Shown: positions 1 to 11,857 of the stretch, one piece after another
Layout: each line of letters opens with the position of its first letter
Position numbering within the stretch: position 1 is the stretch's first letter
DNA from: Chytridium lagenaria
Lineage: Eukaryota; Chytridiomycota; Chytridiomycetes; Chytridiales; Chytridiaceae
Direction: 5' to 3'
Length of the DNA stretch: 64,000 nucleotides
Assembly (NCBI GenBank): GCA_025449115.1
Contig: JAHLKC010000118.1
Location: 62,001-126,000 of the forward strand
Program-made: the position numbers and the translations under genes
The notes under the pieces: generated by a model
What the model was told of the DNA's origin: nothing
Databases searched by the model: none
What the model saw: only the letters and a program-made list of their open reading frames with translations

Positions 1-587
1 AGGATTCCATGACAGTTGTTGCAGAGGAGCTCGTACTTTTTCCTCAAACGAGTATGGGAAGAGTTTTGCTTGTTGTGGATGTGCAAGGAAAGCCTTCGAA
101 AAATCATCCTGGAATGCCTCTAGTATGTTTTGCATATTGTTTAATTACGTTAATTAACTAATTCTTTTTGCAGATTCGCATAGCTCAAAGTCACTTTGAA
201 TCCATGGACACCGCGCCGATTAGACGAGAGCAGAGGCAAATAGCTGGCCACTATGCAAGACTGGGAGACAAGGGAAACCATAAAGTTGGATTCATTTGTG
301 GAGATACCAACTGCCACGGCCCGGACGAACAGTATCCCTTTGAAGAGATTCGTTTTGCGGACGTTTGGCGAGTTCTGAAAGGCGAAGAAAACGGCCCTAC
401 CTTTGGCTTAACGTTTAAGAAGGGGGTAGAACCCGAAGCACGACTTGATAGAATTGGATGGCAAGGTCCAACTTTCAGGCCTGTAGATGTGCGAAGAATA
501 GGTACGGAGTGTCTTAATGGAACGGCTGGGCTGTATCCTTCAGATCATGTTGGTCTCGTGGCGATTTTTGAGCATGTAATGAATTGA
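1..587 (+). CDS. Tyrosyl-DNA phosphodiesterase 2-like (TDP2), 3' part
   Basis: This is the C-terminal part of an endonuclease/exonuclease/phosphatase-fold enzyme; the 5' end lies outside the window. The first exon runs to about 122 and the second is 174-587, separated by a 51-nt GTATGT...TTTTGCAG intron that keeps the frame. The metal-binding motif GDTN and the C-terminal SDHVG histidine motif are both present, in the spacing and order of TDP2. The region between them (FADVW..., LDRI) also resembles TDP2. TDP2 removes topoisomerase II peptides from 5' DNA ends in the nucleus. Family assignment is good. Whether it is the true TDP2 orthologue or a general EEP phosphatase is less sure, because the N-terminal half is missing. 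Confidence 0.75.
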
Positions 588-1022
588 TGGGAAATACCTA
601 TTGGTATCATAGTACGGAAATCTGAGCATGCCTGCAAGGCAAAACCCATTGTACATATAAAGTCCGACTCTTTTCACTTTTCGTTTATCAGTTATAGTCG
701 ATTCAATTGTTCTCAGCGTATGTTGCTTCCAACGTGTTTTTGTGTGTTTTTGGGGCGTGTTTTTCTGTTTTTGCCATTTTAAAAGACTTGTGTCCTGCCG
801 TTTCGAAGCTTTGAAAGGATTCGTAACGGAAAGGTACGGCGTGGTTTGACGTTTGGATTTGATTATGCCTCATGTAAGAAGAAAACATTCCATGATAAAA
901 TTCAATAATGAATGTTTTTTGCACCAGGCATTTTCTCTGCAAATCGTTACTTCTCCAGCAGTACACAATTATCTGTTGGCAATCACTCAATAATCATTAG
1001 ACATTATTCACACCGTCCTCGT

Positions 1023-3863
1023 ATGAGCACAAACGACGAACAGAAAGCAGCAGGTAGCCATGGGCGCTCCTACAGCGCTCACTCGGAGTCGGACACGTCG
1101 TCATCAGAACTAGATGCCATGGGAGCATCCCTTCCATCAAGAGCCGTTAGAGGAACAATGGGTGGGAGGGGAATTTTAAGGCCAGCATCGTTTACTGACG
1201 ATGGCGATGGTTCCAAGAAGAAGGCCGTCACCATTGATGCAGCAAGCTCTGTAGGGCATGATAGATCTTCCAGCGTGGCATCTTCAGTGGGACAATCCGG
1301 CGTCATGCATGGTGGCCTTTCAACGATCAGCAATTCGAATGCTTCGTCTCGTCGAGCTAGCGTCGTCTCAAATGCTCAGTCAGAACTGGGAACTTTTTTG
1401 ACTATGGGGATTGACTTGAAGGGTGATATGCCTACTCCGCCACCACCTCAAGTGCGACGCGCCTCTGTCATGATGATGCGTGCGCCTACTGACATGACGA
1501 GACAATCAGTCACCACTGCAGTTTATACATCAAACGATCCCAACCGTTTAGCCAAGATTGAAAATGCTGCCAACTTTGTTATTGATGACAGTTTACTCTC
1601 TAATATGAGCTCAATGTCTTTTGAGCCTCCTCCGATTTTTGGAAATCATGAACTTGCGCAAGTGATCGATATGGTTCTCGCAAAAGTGGCAGGAGAATCC
1701 AATACCCGAGCCTCTGCGGAAGACGTGGTGGCTATTTTTCACGGATCCTTTGGAGCGGATGTACCGGACCATTTTCCAAAAGATGAGGAAGGACGAAAAT
1801 ACCATTCTGCAATCGTCGCGTTGCAGATAAAGCTGAAGACTTCTAATGCCATTCTTAATGAAATGGGAAAGAGAATGGAAAAGTTGCAGAGATGGGTGAA
1901 TGAAGTAAGTAGTCGAGCTGCGGCTTTTGAACAGGAGCGAACTCATCACGTAGCTGTTGTCGAAGCTTTGCGGAATCAGATCAAGGGGGCTTGAGATGAG
2001 GGCAGAGACTGCAGAAGCAGCGATAAATAATTTTGATCGTATTCATATCGATAACTTAAGAAAAGGATACATGCAAAAATCATTTTCAGATGGTGAAGCT
2101 GAAGGGAGTGGGGAGAGTGAGGAAGAGGGTGAGCAGCAACACTCTTCCTATTATCCCATAAGTAAAGGACACATTGGAAAGGGAGCGTATGGTGCGAAAA
2201 AGTCACGCTCGCGGAGAAAGGAACACCATCGCCGCAAAACAGCAGAAACAGATTTGATTGATTATGATCCTTTCGAAGTGCCTTTAGATGGAAAGGTAGA
2301 AGCAGGTTGTTATAAATTGATTACAAGCGCTGTTATTTGACGATTCTCTTAAGACAAATGACGCCCCAAAGGAGATCACACGCGAAGTTATCGTCCAGAC
2401 AGCTCGAATAATGGGAGTCAAAAAGCGATTTGACCCTCCCACCGCATTAGGTGTGGGATTAAAGGCCATGGCAGATAGAGAAGAGCATATGGGGTTAAGC
2501 TTAATTTGCTACCTTTTTGATTCTAACATTAAACAGGGCAAATCCTATGGCTCAAAGATTTTTGCTGAAGTCACCGTATCAAACCCTGGCCAACTCTTAT
2601 CGTTCAAATAAGGTCCCGAGACTTCTCCATGCAGCGATAGATCACAAGAATCATCTTGCTGCAGTTTTGTCTGCTCAAACTCAAGAGTTATTGGCAACGA
2701 AAACCCCAGACACTTATATCAAAGTACTGCACACACAGCTCAATGGGACGATTAAAGCCCTTCACGACTGCATTGATGCTCTTTCAGAAGAGCAAAGAAT
2801 ATCAGAACATTGGCGGTTTAAGTGGGTACGTGCCCAAGCACGGATTAATGCCGAAAGTGATGTGCGAAAGAAAGAGGAACTTAAAGCAATTTCAAATGCT
2901 TCGTCGAAATCTTACTCTGGCGCATTTGCAAACTCGGCCTTTTCATCAACATCAGTTCAGAATTCATATGGTAATAGACCAACAACCGTGGACACGTTTG
3001 CAATTTTCTCGAAAGGCAGAGGACAAGAGTTTGGTCCAAAACGTCAAAGATCCAAATCTGCTGAGCCTGTTTTCTTTTCCTCCAGCGGTGAATCTTACCT
3101 CAATGCGAATGAAGCTACTAATAATGGTGGACCAAACAAATCTTCGAGGCAATTAAAATCAGCCAGTAGACCGCTGTATCAGCAAGAAAGCTCTCTCCTA
3201 TCCTCACCGTTGACATCCATTGCCATGCCGGCACCTGTACCTAAATGGCGAGCCCGCAATGCTAGCTCTACTTCAAATGCAGCAAATGGACGAGCAGTGA
3301 CAGCGCCTGAACATAAAGCGCGGAAAGAGCATATTATAGTTCCCGCCGCGAAAACAGATTTTGTTGACGCACTTGGGAACCCTATCTCAGCACGCCCGGG
3401 TGAAAATGCGCCTCCTCCTACCCCGATACCACCTAATCGGGATAACTTGAGAGCTTCCTCTGGACGCGGATCTCATAGTGTAGAGTTTGCTCTTCCGTCT
3501 TCAAGTAACATTGCCGAGCGGGATGGCATTCCGAGCTGGCGGCTGAATAAGGGATCCGTGTCATCAGCCAGATACCGTTCCATAGTCCCACGTATTGCGT
3601 CTCTGGGTCCGTTTTTGCAGACTTCAAGCGATACGCCTCAAGATGTGCTTAGGGCTCTGTATTCAAGCTCTGCTGGTTCACAGAAATGGGGTGGGTCGAC
3701 ATCCATTTACGCGAGGCCGCGTGGTGATGTTGGAGTGGAGGAGGCGCTGAGGCCATTTACTCAACCTGGAAGCGAGAGAAAAGCCATGTCAATAAGATCC
3801 GCAAGACGAATGCTTTCGGCCGGGTCAAAGGTTCAAAATAAGCAGGCTCAGATTGATGTGTGA
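1023..3863 (+). CDS. Orphan serine-rich protein with a central coiled coil
   Basis: I do not recognise this protein. The N-terminal 200 residues are low-complexity and Ser-rich, with SSRRAS-type possible kinase sites. A predicted helical coiled-coil segment follows (about 1800-2080), then an acidic/basic patch, a helical block after 2537 (QTLANSYRSNKVPRLLHAAID), and a long disordered Ser/Ala/Pro C-terminus. Likely exons are 1023-2295, 2354-2493 and 2537-3863; both introns keep the phase. The frame changes by one base in the G run at 1986-1990. Removing one G joins the two reading frames through the coiled coil. An in-frame ATG at 912 could extend the N-terminus; I chose 1023 because the extra residues look non-coding. 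Confidence 0.6.
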
Positions 3864-4700
3864 TTTCTTAACGATGCTATATAGTATACCCTTGATGTTG
3901 CGCTTGCCTGGTTTTTTTGTTTTTTTTGGAAAAAAGTACTTTTATAAATATTAAGTGAAACATATGAGTCGCTTTTGAATAACACGCAACTTGTTCAAAC
4001 CCAGCTCTGCTAATTCTTTACTGTGAACTTCTGAAAATAGTCTCTTAGTGGTGCTCAACAACACAAGTGTCAAACTTGGTGGAATTCCAATGGTAATCGT
4101 GACCGCCATGGCCTTCAGTGCTTCACCCGTGCATGGGGCGGTCCGGAGGCTGCTTCAGTCTTGAAGGCTTCGGAGGAAATGTTGACGTTCCTGCTGATCT
4201 TAATGATGTTTCGGGATGAGATCCGCATAACCCCCTCTGTCTCCTAGTCGGCCGATTTCGATCGCGTGTGGTACAGCCGGAGGGACACTGTTCGTCCAGA
4301 CAATGCGGTGTCAAGCTCTTGGTTTATTTGGCGCGCAATCATTCGGATTCATTCATCTTTGATGTTGCTACTGCAGAATTAGTGGTCTGCATTACGGATG
4401 CTGACCCCGAACGGCCCAAAATAGCAGCGATCTTGGACGCGAGGGAAAGGAATCCGCGGCGGAAAGAAGATCATACTCAGAATCAGAAGATAAAGACGTT
4501 AGATTCTGTACTGAAATTGCCGAGGACCGCGCGCGCGATTGGGAAGAGCTGAGAAATGACACGATTTCGATAGTTAATAGCCTCAGCCTTACAATGCTAC
4601 CCGCAACTTTGAAGTTGTTGGTTTAAATAGGATGAGGCCAGAAAACATAAAAACTATCGAAAGCAACTACCCTGGAGCATAAGATTTATGATTTTACTGC
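3864..4700. other. Intergenic, no gene supported
   Basis: An open frame at 4268-4552 (+, 94 codons) and one at 4123-4314 (-) lie here. Neither shows a domain, a start context or extension across possible introns. The stretch 4080-4560 has mildly coding-like composition but stops in all frames nearby, so it may be a decayed gene. I cannot assign it. Confidence 0.4.
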
Positions 4701-4707
4701 ACTTAAG

Positions 4708-4715
4708 TATAAAAG
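4708..4715 (+). promoter_or_regulatory. TATA-box-like TATAAAAG
   Basis: A perfect TATAAAAG element lies 35 bases before the ATG of a small open frame at 4743 and about 300 bases before the permease start at 5016. It could serve either. Only the sequence match supports it. Confidence 0.35.
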
Positions 4716-4742
4716 ATCTCAGCAATTCACTTTTGAGAGAAA

Positions 4743-4901
4743 ATGGACAAAGTGAAACAAAAAGAAGTCGTGACAGATTTTCCTATTTCTAACGGGCATG
4801 CGACGGAAAACCGTTATTTTGATGGCCGCACTAGTCTTAGATGGTGGCGACGGAATATGACCACCGCTGGCTTCGTTCGACCTGAGCTTTGGTTTGCATA
4901 A
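4743..4901 (+). CDS. Possible small protein, 52 residues
   Basis: This open frame begins with ATG just after a TATA-like box and ends with TAA at 4899-4901. It starts MDKVKQKEVV and ends with an aromatic, basic tail (RWWRRN...PELWFA). I know no homologue. It could be an upstream ORF in the permease leader, a genuine small peptide, or chance. The TATA box so close upstream is the only positive hint. Confidence 0.25.
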   Translation: MDKVKQKEVVTDFPISNGHATENRYFDGRTSLRWWRRNMTTAGFVRPELWFA

Positions 4902-5015
4902 TCAAGCTCAAATTGTGCTACCAACATTCACTAGAAAAAACCATTGTTCATCATCAGTGCGTCTTAGTGCCTCCTCGTCAGGCTACATCTGCACACCTCA
5001 TAACAGCACTTAGCT

Positions 5016-7160
5016 ATGAGCAGGGATGCAGATAATCGCGGCAGACCAGCTCCCTTGCCGACGCAAGATCCGGATGAAGATCTTAACGACGTGTCTGCAG
5101 ATGCCAACGACTCCTTAATGCCATCAGCGAACGATTTGAGGTCAAGCGATTCTGTGTCTGCGCCAACTTCTTCTACCGGCAGGATATTGAAAATCGGGTC
5201 GTCTGCCGCTTTGATTCAAACAGGAATTGGAATTGATGACGAGGAAGATGACGAAGGAGATGACGTATTTGTAGACGTTGAAGGATATTCCAGCCATGAC
5301 TCTTTTGATTTTGGAGTTCAATATATGATTCCATTGTCGACGACGTTGGCCAGAGAACAAAATGAAGTATGTACAGCTAAAAGCTGTTGCCGTTGAAGAT
5401 ACTGCAAAATATTCATCATCAGTTTATAGGTGCCTAAATCCGTCAGTTTATTCACTGGCCTCGGCCTCATTATAGGGATGTGCATTGGTAGCGGAATATT
5501 TGCTTCACCAGGCCCTATTCTTGCAAGGACTGGTTCGGGGTGGGCTGCTGTAAGTCATGCCAACTAACATTAACTAACAAAATCTAAGCTTTCTGTGTGG
5601 ATCGCGGGTGGAGGCTTATGTCTTCTTGGATCATCATGTTATGCAGAGCTTGGCTCATCGATACCCGGAAATGGTGGAGAATTTTTATATCTTTTGAAAG
5701 CCTTTGGCACTCTTCCCGCATTTCTGTTTTCATGGACGAACATAACAGTAACAAGACCGGCTGCCGTGGCTGTAATTGCCGTAGTGTTTGGGGAATACGC
5801 TACCAGATTAATGGGCTTAGAGTCGGTTATAGCAACGCGAATGATTGCTGTTTTTCTTATCTGGAGTTTGACAGCCGTCAATTGTTTTTCATCCAAGCTG
5901 GGTGCTATTGTTCAGGATGTCTTTACTATCATGAAGCTCATTTCCTTGCTTGTCATTGGCTTCGTGGGAATAAGATTTCTTTTCAATGGGCAAGGCGCGC
6001 ATAACTTTGATTCCGAGGCTCTTGCCCGGACTTCTAAAAACCCGGGCGATTATGCAATCGCATTATACACCGCTTTGTGGGCATATGATGGATGGTACTG
6101 ATTTTTTCTTAAAGCAAGCTAATTTTTTTAGGAATAATTTGAATCTTGTCACTGGGGAGCTTCGAAATCCGGAAAAGAATCTGCCACGAGCAGTAACGAT
6201 TGGGCCATCCATTGTCATATTTTGTTACCTTTTAGTTAACGTATCCTGTAAGTTCTCAGAAAAAATTGCTGAGGGTTTGGAATGCCTCTAAATTATCACA
6301 GATTACTCTGTTTTGCCTGCAGATCTGGTGTCAAAATCTAATTCAATTGCCGTGGTAAGAACTCTGTTTTTCGTTTCTCAGACTGTTCCGATTTCCTAGA
6401 GTTTCAAATTTTAAATTCTCTTTGTTCTAGGATTTCGGCAAGAAAGTTTTTGGCCCCGTCTCGTCTTTCCTTATCCCCTAATTGTTCTCGGGTCCACGTT
6501 GGGGGCTTGTAATGCCACCATATTTACCGGAAGTCGCGTCACGTCGACATCATCAAAACACGGGCATTCGCCAAAGTTTCTTGGAACCCTTCATACCAAG
6601 TTCCGCACTCCCGTCAACGCACTTATTCTTCAAGCCGTTTTATCATCCGCGTTTTGCTCAGCCGCGTCCTTTTCACCGCTTGTTACTTTCTTTTCCGATA
6701 TCGCTTGGTTGTTTTATCTTTTGACGGTCGCGTCTCTATTGAGGTTGAGGGTCACCGAACCTTATCTAGAAAGACCTTTTAGAGTCTGGATAGGGGCTCC
6801 AATCATCTTTTGTGCTGTTACAACGGGCATGATCACACTAAGTCTTATTGAACGCCCTGTTGAAGGTTTATGTGCTACCCTATTTATGCTTTCCGGAGTC
6901 CCTGTTTGGTGGGTGGCTTTTAAGTCGGGCTGGACAGCTCCAGGTACCTTTAGGCTATTATTACCTTTGTTTTTAAAATCTGGCTAGATGATTTGCAGGA
7001 CTTGATGCATAAGGTTTCTGTGCCCTTGCGGATACTACGGAGGAATCGAAATGGCGTTGCCTCTGCATCAACCGCTTGGCCACTGGGGGTAAAAAAATCA
7101 CAGCAGCCTTTGTCAAACGTACCGGAGATGTCTACCAGCACAAGCTCAGAGCAGCTATAA
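5016..7160 (+). CDS. LAT/SLC7-type amino-acid permease
   Basis: This is an APC-superfamily transporter that would move amino acids across a membrane. A 110-residue acidic, Ser-rich cytosolic N-terminus precedes TM1, which carries the family hallmark GLIIGMCIGSGIF. Further signatures are GSSCYAELGSSIPGNGG (TM2-3), the conserved LWAYDGWNNLN loop and ELRNPEKNLPRA. Seven exons fit: 5016-5366, 5430-5549, 5589-6094, 6132-6247, 6302-6354, 6431-6943 and 6988-7160. The frame breaks in the C run at 6475-6478; one extra C restores FLIPLIVLGS, as the family expects. The hydrophilic tail after 6988 is short. The L-type (SLC7A5-like) subgroup is my inference from the motif pattern; the exact substrate cannot be read. 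Confidence 0.88.
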
Positions 7161-7372
7161 TGAATGGTTTCTCTTATTACTTAAAGTAGCAATACATACC
7201 CAAAACTTATGAAAATCTGTGTCACGTGTTTCTTCTAGTTCCGTCGTGGAACGCTAACACCTCAAGATAATTATGAGCGTGGTGCCGGAGATTTGCATTT
7301 GGCAATCCCTAAGCACCATAAGATAGGCCTAATAAAAATTCAAACACGTTTATCGAGCCAAAGGGTAGCTTC

Positions 7373-10300
7373 ATGACCCAGGCGCCCTGGCTTCTTTGGA
7401 CCCTCGCGGTCGGTCTGCTGGGATGCGTACCCCCAGTTGTTCTAGCCGTCGTTTCGAAACTAGATCCAAATACTCTTGAATTCGGATATGGCTGTGGAGG
7501 CTCTTGTCAAACGCATTACCGTTGGCTCATGCAACAATACGAGAGTCGGAGGTCGAATAGCTCCGTTATCGAATTTTGGAATATGCGCATCGCGGACCCT
7601 GACTTTCCTAAAATCATGTTTGAAATGGGAACGTTCCCCGATGTTATGGCCATCCTGCCGGCTCAGGTTCGGCAAAACCCCTTTTGGAACTCAATGCGTA
7701 AATATTTTACCAACATTATAGCGTTAAAGTATTGCTGTTTTAATACATAGGTTTGCCAACCTCTCAAAAACCTTTGAAAAGACTCCCTTTTCCGAGTTCC
7801 CTCAGAACTACAAGAACATATGCTCATGTAAGTCCTTTTGTTGAGTACGACAAGCTTATCTAGCCCAGTTAAAAATTCCACGACAAATGATACGATGCAT
7901 GTAATCAACTAGGAGCTTAACACTTAATCCGACTAATATTACTATAGTTCTGCATACCTATAAATATCTTTGCACAGAAAGTCTTTTACCGGTAATATTT
8001 ATTTTTTCGTTTTTGCGCACATCCTTTTTTTACGCAGAATTTGCTGACGAGGTGGGACCTAGGCCGTCTGTCTTGGCATATAATAATGTCTCGATACCAG
8101 TGAACTTTGAGTCGTTACTTGGTAATGATGTTTGCCTACAAATAATTTAATATCCAAAGACGTCTGCCAGAAGTTTGCCAGTCGTGGAAAGTCTCTTTTC
8201 TTTTTTGGGCTCAAGCTACCAATGATATTCCCCGTTCAATACTATTTCGGCGCATTATTCACCAGACTCTGGGGTTCCGAACTTTATGAGAAGTTACTTT
8301 CCGGGAATTGGCCCTGGGTGTCTCATGAGGTTTCGACAGTCATGGATCACTGGAAAATGATGATAGATAACAAGTGCTTCGGGAATGGTACTTTTCAAAA
8401 TAGCTATGATCATACGTAAGTTTTTCTGGGGGAAAAAACGAGGAACTGCTAAAAAACTTGCTTTCTTTTATGTTACTAGATACACTGACCAGTGGTGGGG
8501 TGCATCGGTTGAAAACGCCACCTTTGCAATGGCCGTCATGCCTTCATGGTCAGTAACTTGCGGCTTTACGACATCTTTACATAGCGAAAAAACCTGTTCT
8601 TTATTTCTCTGCCGGAGTTTCCTTAACGCATACAATCATTAACAGGTACAACTATTACCGACGCGATGGTCCAGAACCACTTATTAATGGCGACATCCCA
8701 TCGATGCCCTTCCCACGAATTCGACAAAATATTTCACGAGTTGAGATTATGAGCGCAGAGGCTGTAGCAGTTGGCTCGAAATCAAAAAATGTCCCTGCCG
8801 CGATTGAGATGGCGGAACTTTTTACCGGTTTTGAGGCCCAGAAGCAGGGACTTATTAACGGTGGCGTTACGTCGTCATTTATTCCTGGAGCTGGTTCCCT
8901 CAACAACTCGGACTATAAGATTCTCAGTACAGCAGATCAAGTTGTTTTGTGGTTTGATGGTATCTCTGGGTTTCAGTTTGCGGGTCCTGCTTACAAGGTG
9001 AGATTGGCTTTCATTTGAATTATTAACGTAAAAATCAGGCTGACTAATCTTCATTTCAGTATTTTAGAGACTTCTTATTGAATCCAACAACATGGGCACG
9101 GTCTGCAAAGGTAAGAAAAAGTAACCTCGTCAGGTATAAGCTAAAACAGTTTTTTAGGCTCTTGATGATTTAGCAACAGAGCTATATCACAGCAAGACAC
9201 CGGATCCATCAGTTAATGTAGACTTGCTTCGAAGTGGTAACAGCTCAAATCAGGATGAGACAATGATATTCACCGATAAAGCTACAGTTGTTCTGGCGCC
9301 AGCCACAAATGATGCCATGATATATTACACCTTGGATGGCACTGAGCCAATCGCCGGGACATCAAATCTTTATCAAGGGCCTATCAACCTTGCGCCACCA
9401 AGGACATTTAATCCTGTTACATTTCAAGTTAAAGCCATTTCCTTCAAATCTGGACTCAAGTTCCTCTCCAACGTTACCGCTATAAATATCACGATACAGC
9501 GTAGCCGCATGCAACATGGGCTGTGTATATGGAATCTGTGTTGATGACAATGTTTGCCAATGCTCATATTTCCATCGGAACATTCTGTTTTCAAATTGCA
9601 CGGAGGCGATACCACAGGAATATACTATCTATAGCGTTATTGGGACAGCAGTCATCTCTGTCAATGCTTTTTTGATGGCTTCATATGTCGGCATTGGGGC
9701 GATTTTTATTGCACATTTTTAATCACAAAGTAGTCCGGACAGCGACATCGATGGCTATGGTGTTGATCGTTCTTGGATGTCTCTTAGGAAGTGCAACGCT
9801 GTTTCTTTATGATTCAAAAGCCGACCGTATTTACGTGTAACGCGCGTCATTGGTTTGCTTCTATAGGTCGGCAGTTACTTGCAGTTGTCGTGAATTTCCT
9901 CGCTGACTCGTGTTTTTTATTGTCTCTCAGGTTTCGGTCTGGTTTGGGGAAATATTCTCGCAAAAGGAATCAGAATATATCGCCTTTTTAACAATACAAG
10001 TGGGCGGACTATCATGATAACGAACAGCGCCGTGTTTACGTGGGTCGGAGGAATCGGAGGAGTCGAGATATTCCTTAGCTTAATTTACACTGTAGTTAAC
10101 GGACCCAAACCCGTTCTGATAGAAAGAGCCGATTTCTTGGAGTGGACCTGTCAGTCACAAAGCGCGAGTTTTGACAGGACTATGATGGCAGCGTTTATTG
10201 TCTATAACTCTTTGCTCATTCTCGGCGGGGTCGTTGTCGCATTTCTTACGAGAAACGTTGCATCTGACTATAACGAATCCCAAGTTTTAGGATACACAAC

Positions 10301-11028
10301 TTTCACGTTCACCATCGTGACGTTGATTACCACCCCAATTTTTTCGGTGTCAGGCCTGTCCTACAGGGCACGCTTTGTGCTATTTGCGGCTATGATATTT
10401 ATCCTCACCGGCATTATCATGTTCTTATTTTGCGGATCTAAAGTAGTATCCTTAGCCCGCGAATTTGGAGTTCTTGCCAAGCACCAACAATCGTCTCAAT
10501 ATGAGCCCGTCACGGCATCGATATTAAAGGAGCGTTCAGCTCAAAGAATGACTCCCAAGGATGGAGAAACCAAAGCGGAGGCAATGTTTGTAACGAGATT
10601 ATTCTGTTTGCTCCCAGGATTAGCGTCGAGGTGGATAGAATGTACAATCATCTGTTCGCCAACACAGGATCTATTGGTCGTCAGCAACCATGAACAAGGA
10701 AGCAATGTTTTTGAGCGCGAAAATGTCAAACTGCATCGTCACCAACGTTCAAAGTAGGATCACATCTTCAGGAGGAACGATTTGGACCGCGTACTTGCAA
10801 AGCCTTGGAAAGCAAAGTCTAAAAGTGCAAGCATCGGACGAGGAGGTTTTGAAAACATTGGTCATTGTACCGTCGTCGAGTTCAGCTCTCTCTGGCAGTA
10901 TGGGGCGAAGCAGTGGAGGTCAACTGACGTCAGAGCGTTGGGAATCGACAGTTAAATTGGGAAAGCTTACTGAAGGAGCCGGGAAAGACGCCATGATCAG
11001 CATTAGAGACGGTCCGATTAGTCCATAG
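7373..11028 (+). CDS. Class C (GABA-B-like) GPCR with solute-binding, chitobiase-C and EGF-like ectodomain
   Basis: A signal peptide (MTQAPWLLWTLAVGLLGCV) is followed by a bacterial-type extracellular solute-binding domain to about 9110. A chitobiase/hexosaminidase C-terminal-like motif comes next (YTLDGTEPIAG, 9300-9480), then a Cys-rich EGF-like knob (GICVDDNVCQC, 9515-9560). A seven-helix family 3 domain follows: TM2-3 near 9750, CNARHWFASIGFGLVWGN at 9840-9950, NVASDYNES near 10270. The tail after 10450 is cytosolic. Exons are short; those between 7830 and 8040 I could not resolve. Frame changes lie at 9490-9507, in the T run 9716-9720, at the GT repeat 9834-9839 and probably near 10690. 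Each is a one- or two-base fix that restores family sequence. It should sense a small extracellular ligand at the plasma membrane. Confidence 0.8.
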
Positions 11029-11147
11029 ATTGTCCATAAATATATACTTACACCAATGGGACCTTTTCTGATTTTACTATACAGCGTGACGGGTGACGGC
11101 ATTTCTAAAAAGTTAAGTCCACCACACAAATTAGTAGAACAAGTGAG

Positions 11148-11153
11148 AAAAAA
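11148..11153 (-). terminator. RNA polymerase III terminator (T6) of the tRNA
   Basis: On the minus strand a run of six T lies 27 bases after the tRNA 3' end, as expected for Pol III termination. Confidence 0.6.
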
Positions 11154-11179
11154 GAATAAGTGAAGAAATACTTTATCAA

Positions 11180-11250
11180 GCCTCTTGTGAGGTTCGAACT
11201 CACGACCTCCAGTTTAGAAGACTGACACTCTACCACTGAGTTAAAGAGGC
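11180..11250 (-). tRNA. tRNA-Arg (anticodon TCT)
   Basis: The reverse complement folds as a 71-nt cloverleaf. The acceptor stem is GCCTCTT/AAGAGGC, the D arm ACTC...GAGT, the anticodon stem TCAGT/ACTGG with loop CTTCTAA (anticodon TCT, reads AGA), and the T arm GTGAG-TTCGAAC-CTCAC. There is no intron and CCA is not encoded. The internal A and B boxes are canonical. Confidence 0.96.
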
Positions 11251-11857
11251 AATTTTTCAGATTTGAATACACGATCGTCTCTGAAGGCATATATATAGTA
11301 ATACACTTTAAATATTGTTTGTAAAGTGAGCTCTGAGGCTTGTTAGTGAGTTTCATTTTATAATTGCATTCCTCTTATGTGAGCCTAATCTTAGAGAGGC
11401 CTAATAATCTCCATCTAGGTAGTCCTATTATGATGTTCAAATCTTTGTAACTATATGTATGGGGACCCGAACACATGGGTGTGTATCTCTATGCGTCCGT
11501 ATGTCATATGTTTCGTTTCTTCGGTCAACATCACTTTTAAACTACGTATTAACCGGACCCTAAGCAGTTTAGATCATCAGATATCTGGTAAAATATGATA
11601 ATGATGTGATTATTATACTGACAGAGTTTTGCATTAAAATGTCCTAACAGAATAACGGTAAACATGTTGAAGTCTAGGGCAACTAATAGCTTATTAGATC
11701 CAAAAGTAGCTTTGAGATGCCTAGATGCCTACGCTTTAATTTGATCGTGTCGTATTTTGATCGTGTATTATATTTAGATTATCGTAATATACAAGCTGGC
11801 TATACAAGCTGGCGATACAATGTATTTAAATTGTAAACGACTTTCAGAAGCTCCGAA
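11251..11857. other. Intergenic, AT-rich
   Basis: No gene is seen. A short direct repeat ATACAAGCTGGC occurs twice near 11789-11815, just before the hairpin array. Confidence 0.5.

Noticed and set aside
1986..1990. Programmed +1 ribosomal frameshift in the orphan gene
   Set aside because: The site is a plain G run with no conserved slippery context, and similar breaks at unrelated motifs occur throughout the window.
7373..11028. GPCR locus as a pseudogene
   Set aside because: It has several frame breaks, but each is mended by one or two bases and splice sites are intact. The same kind of break occurs in the proteasome gene, so sequence error is simpler.
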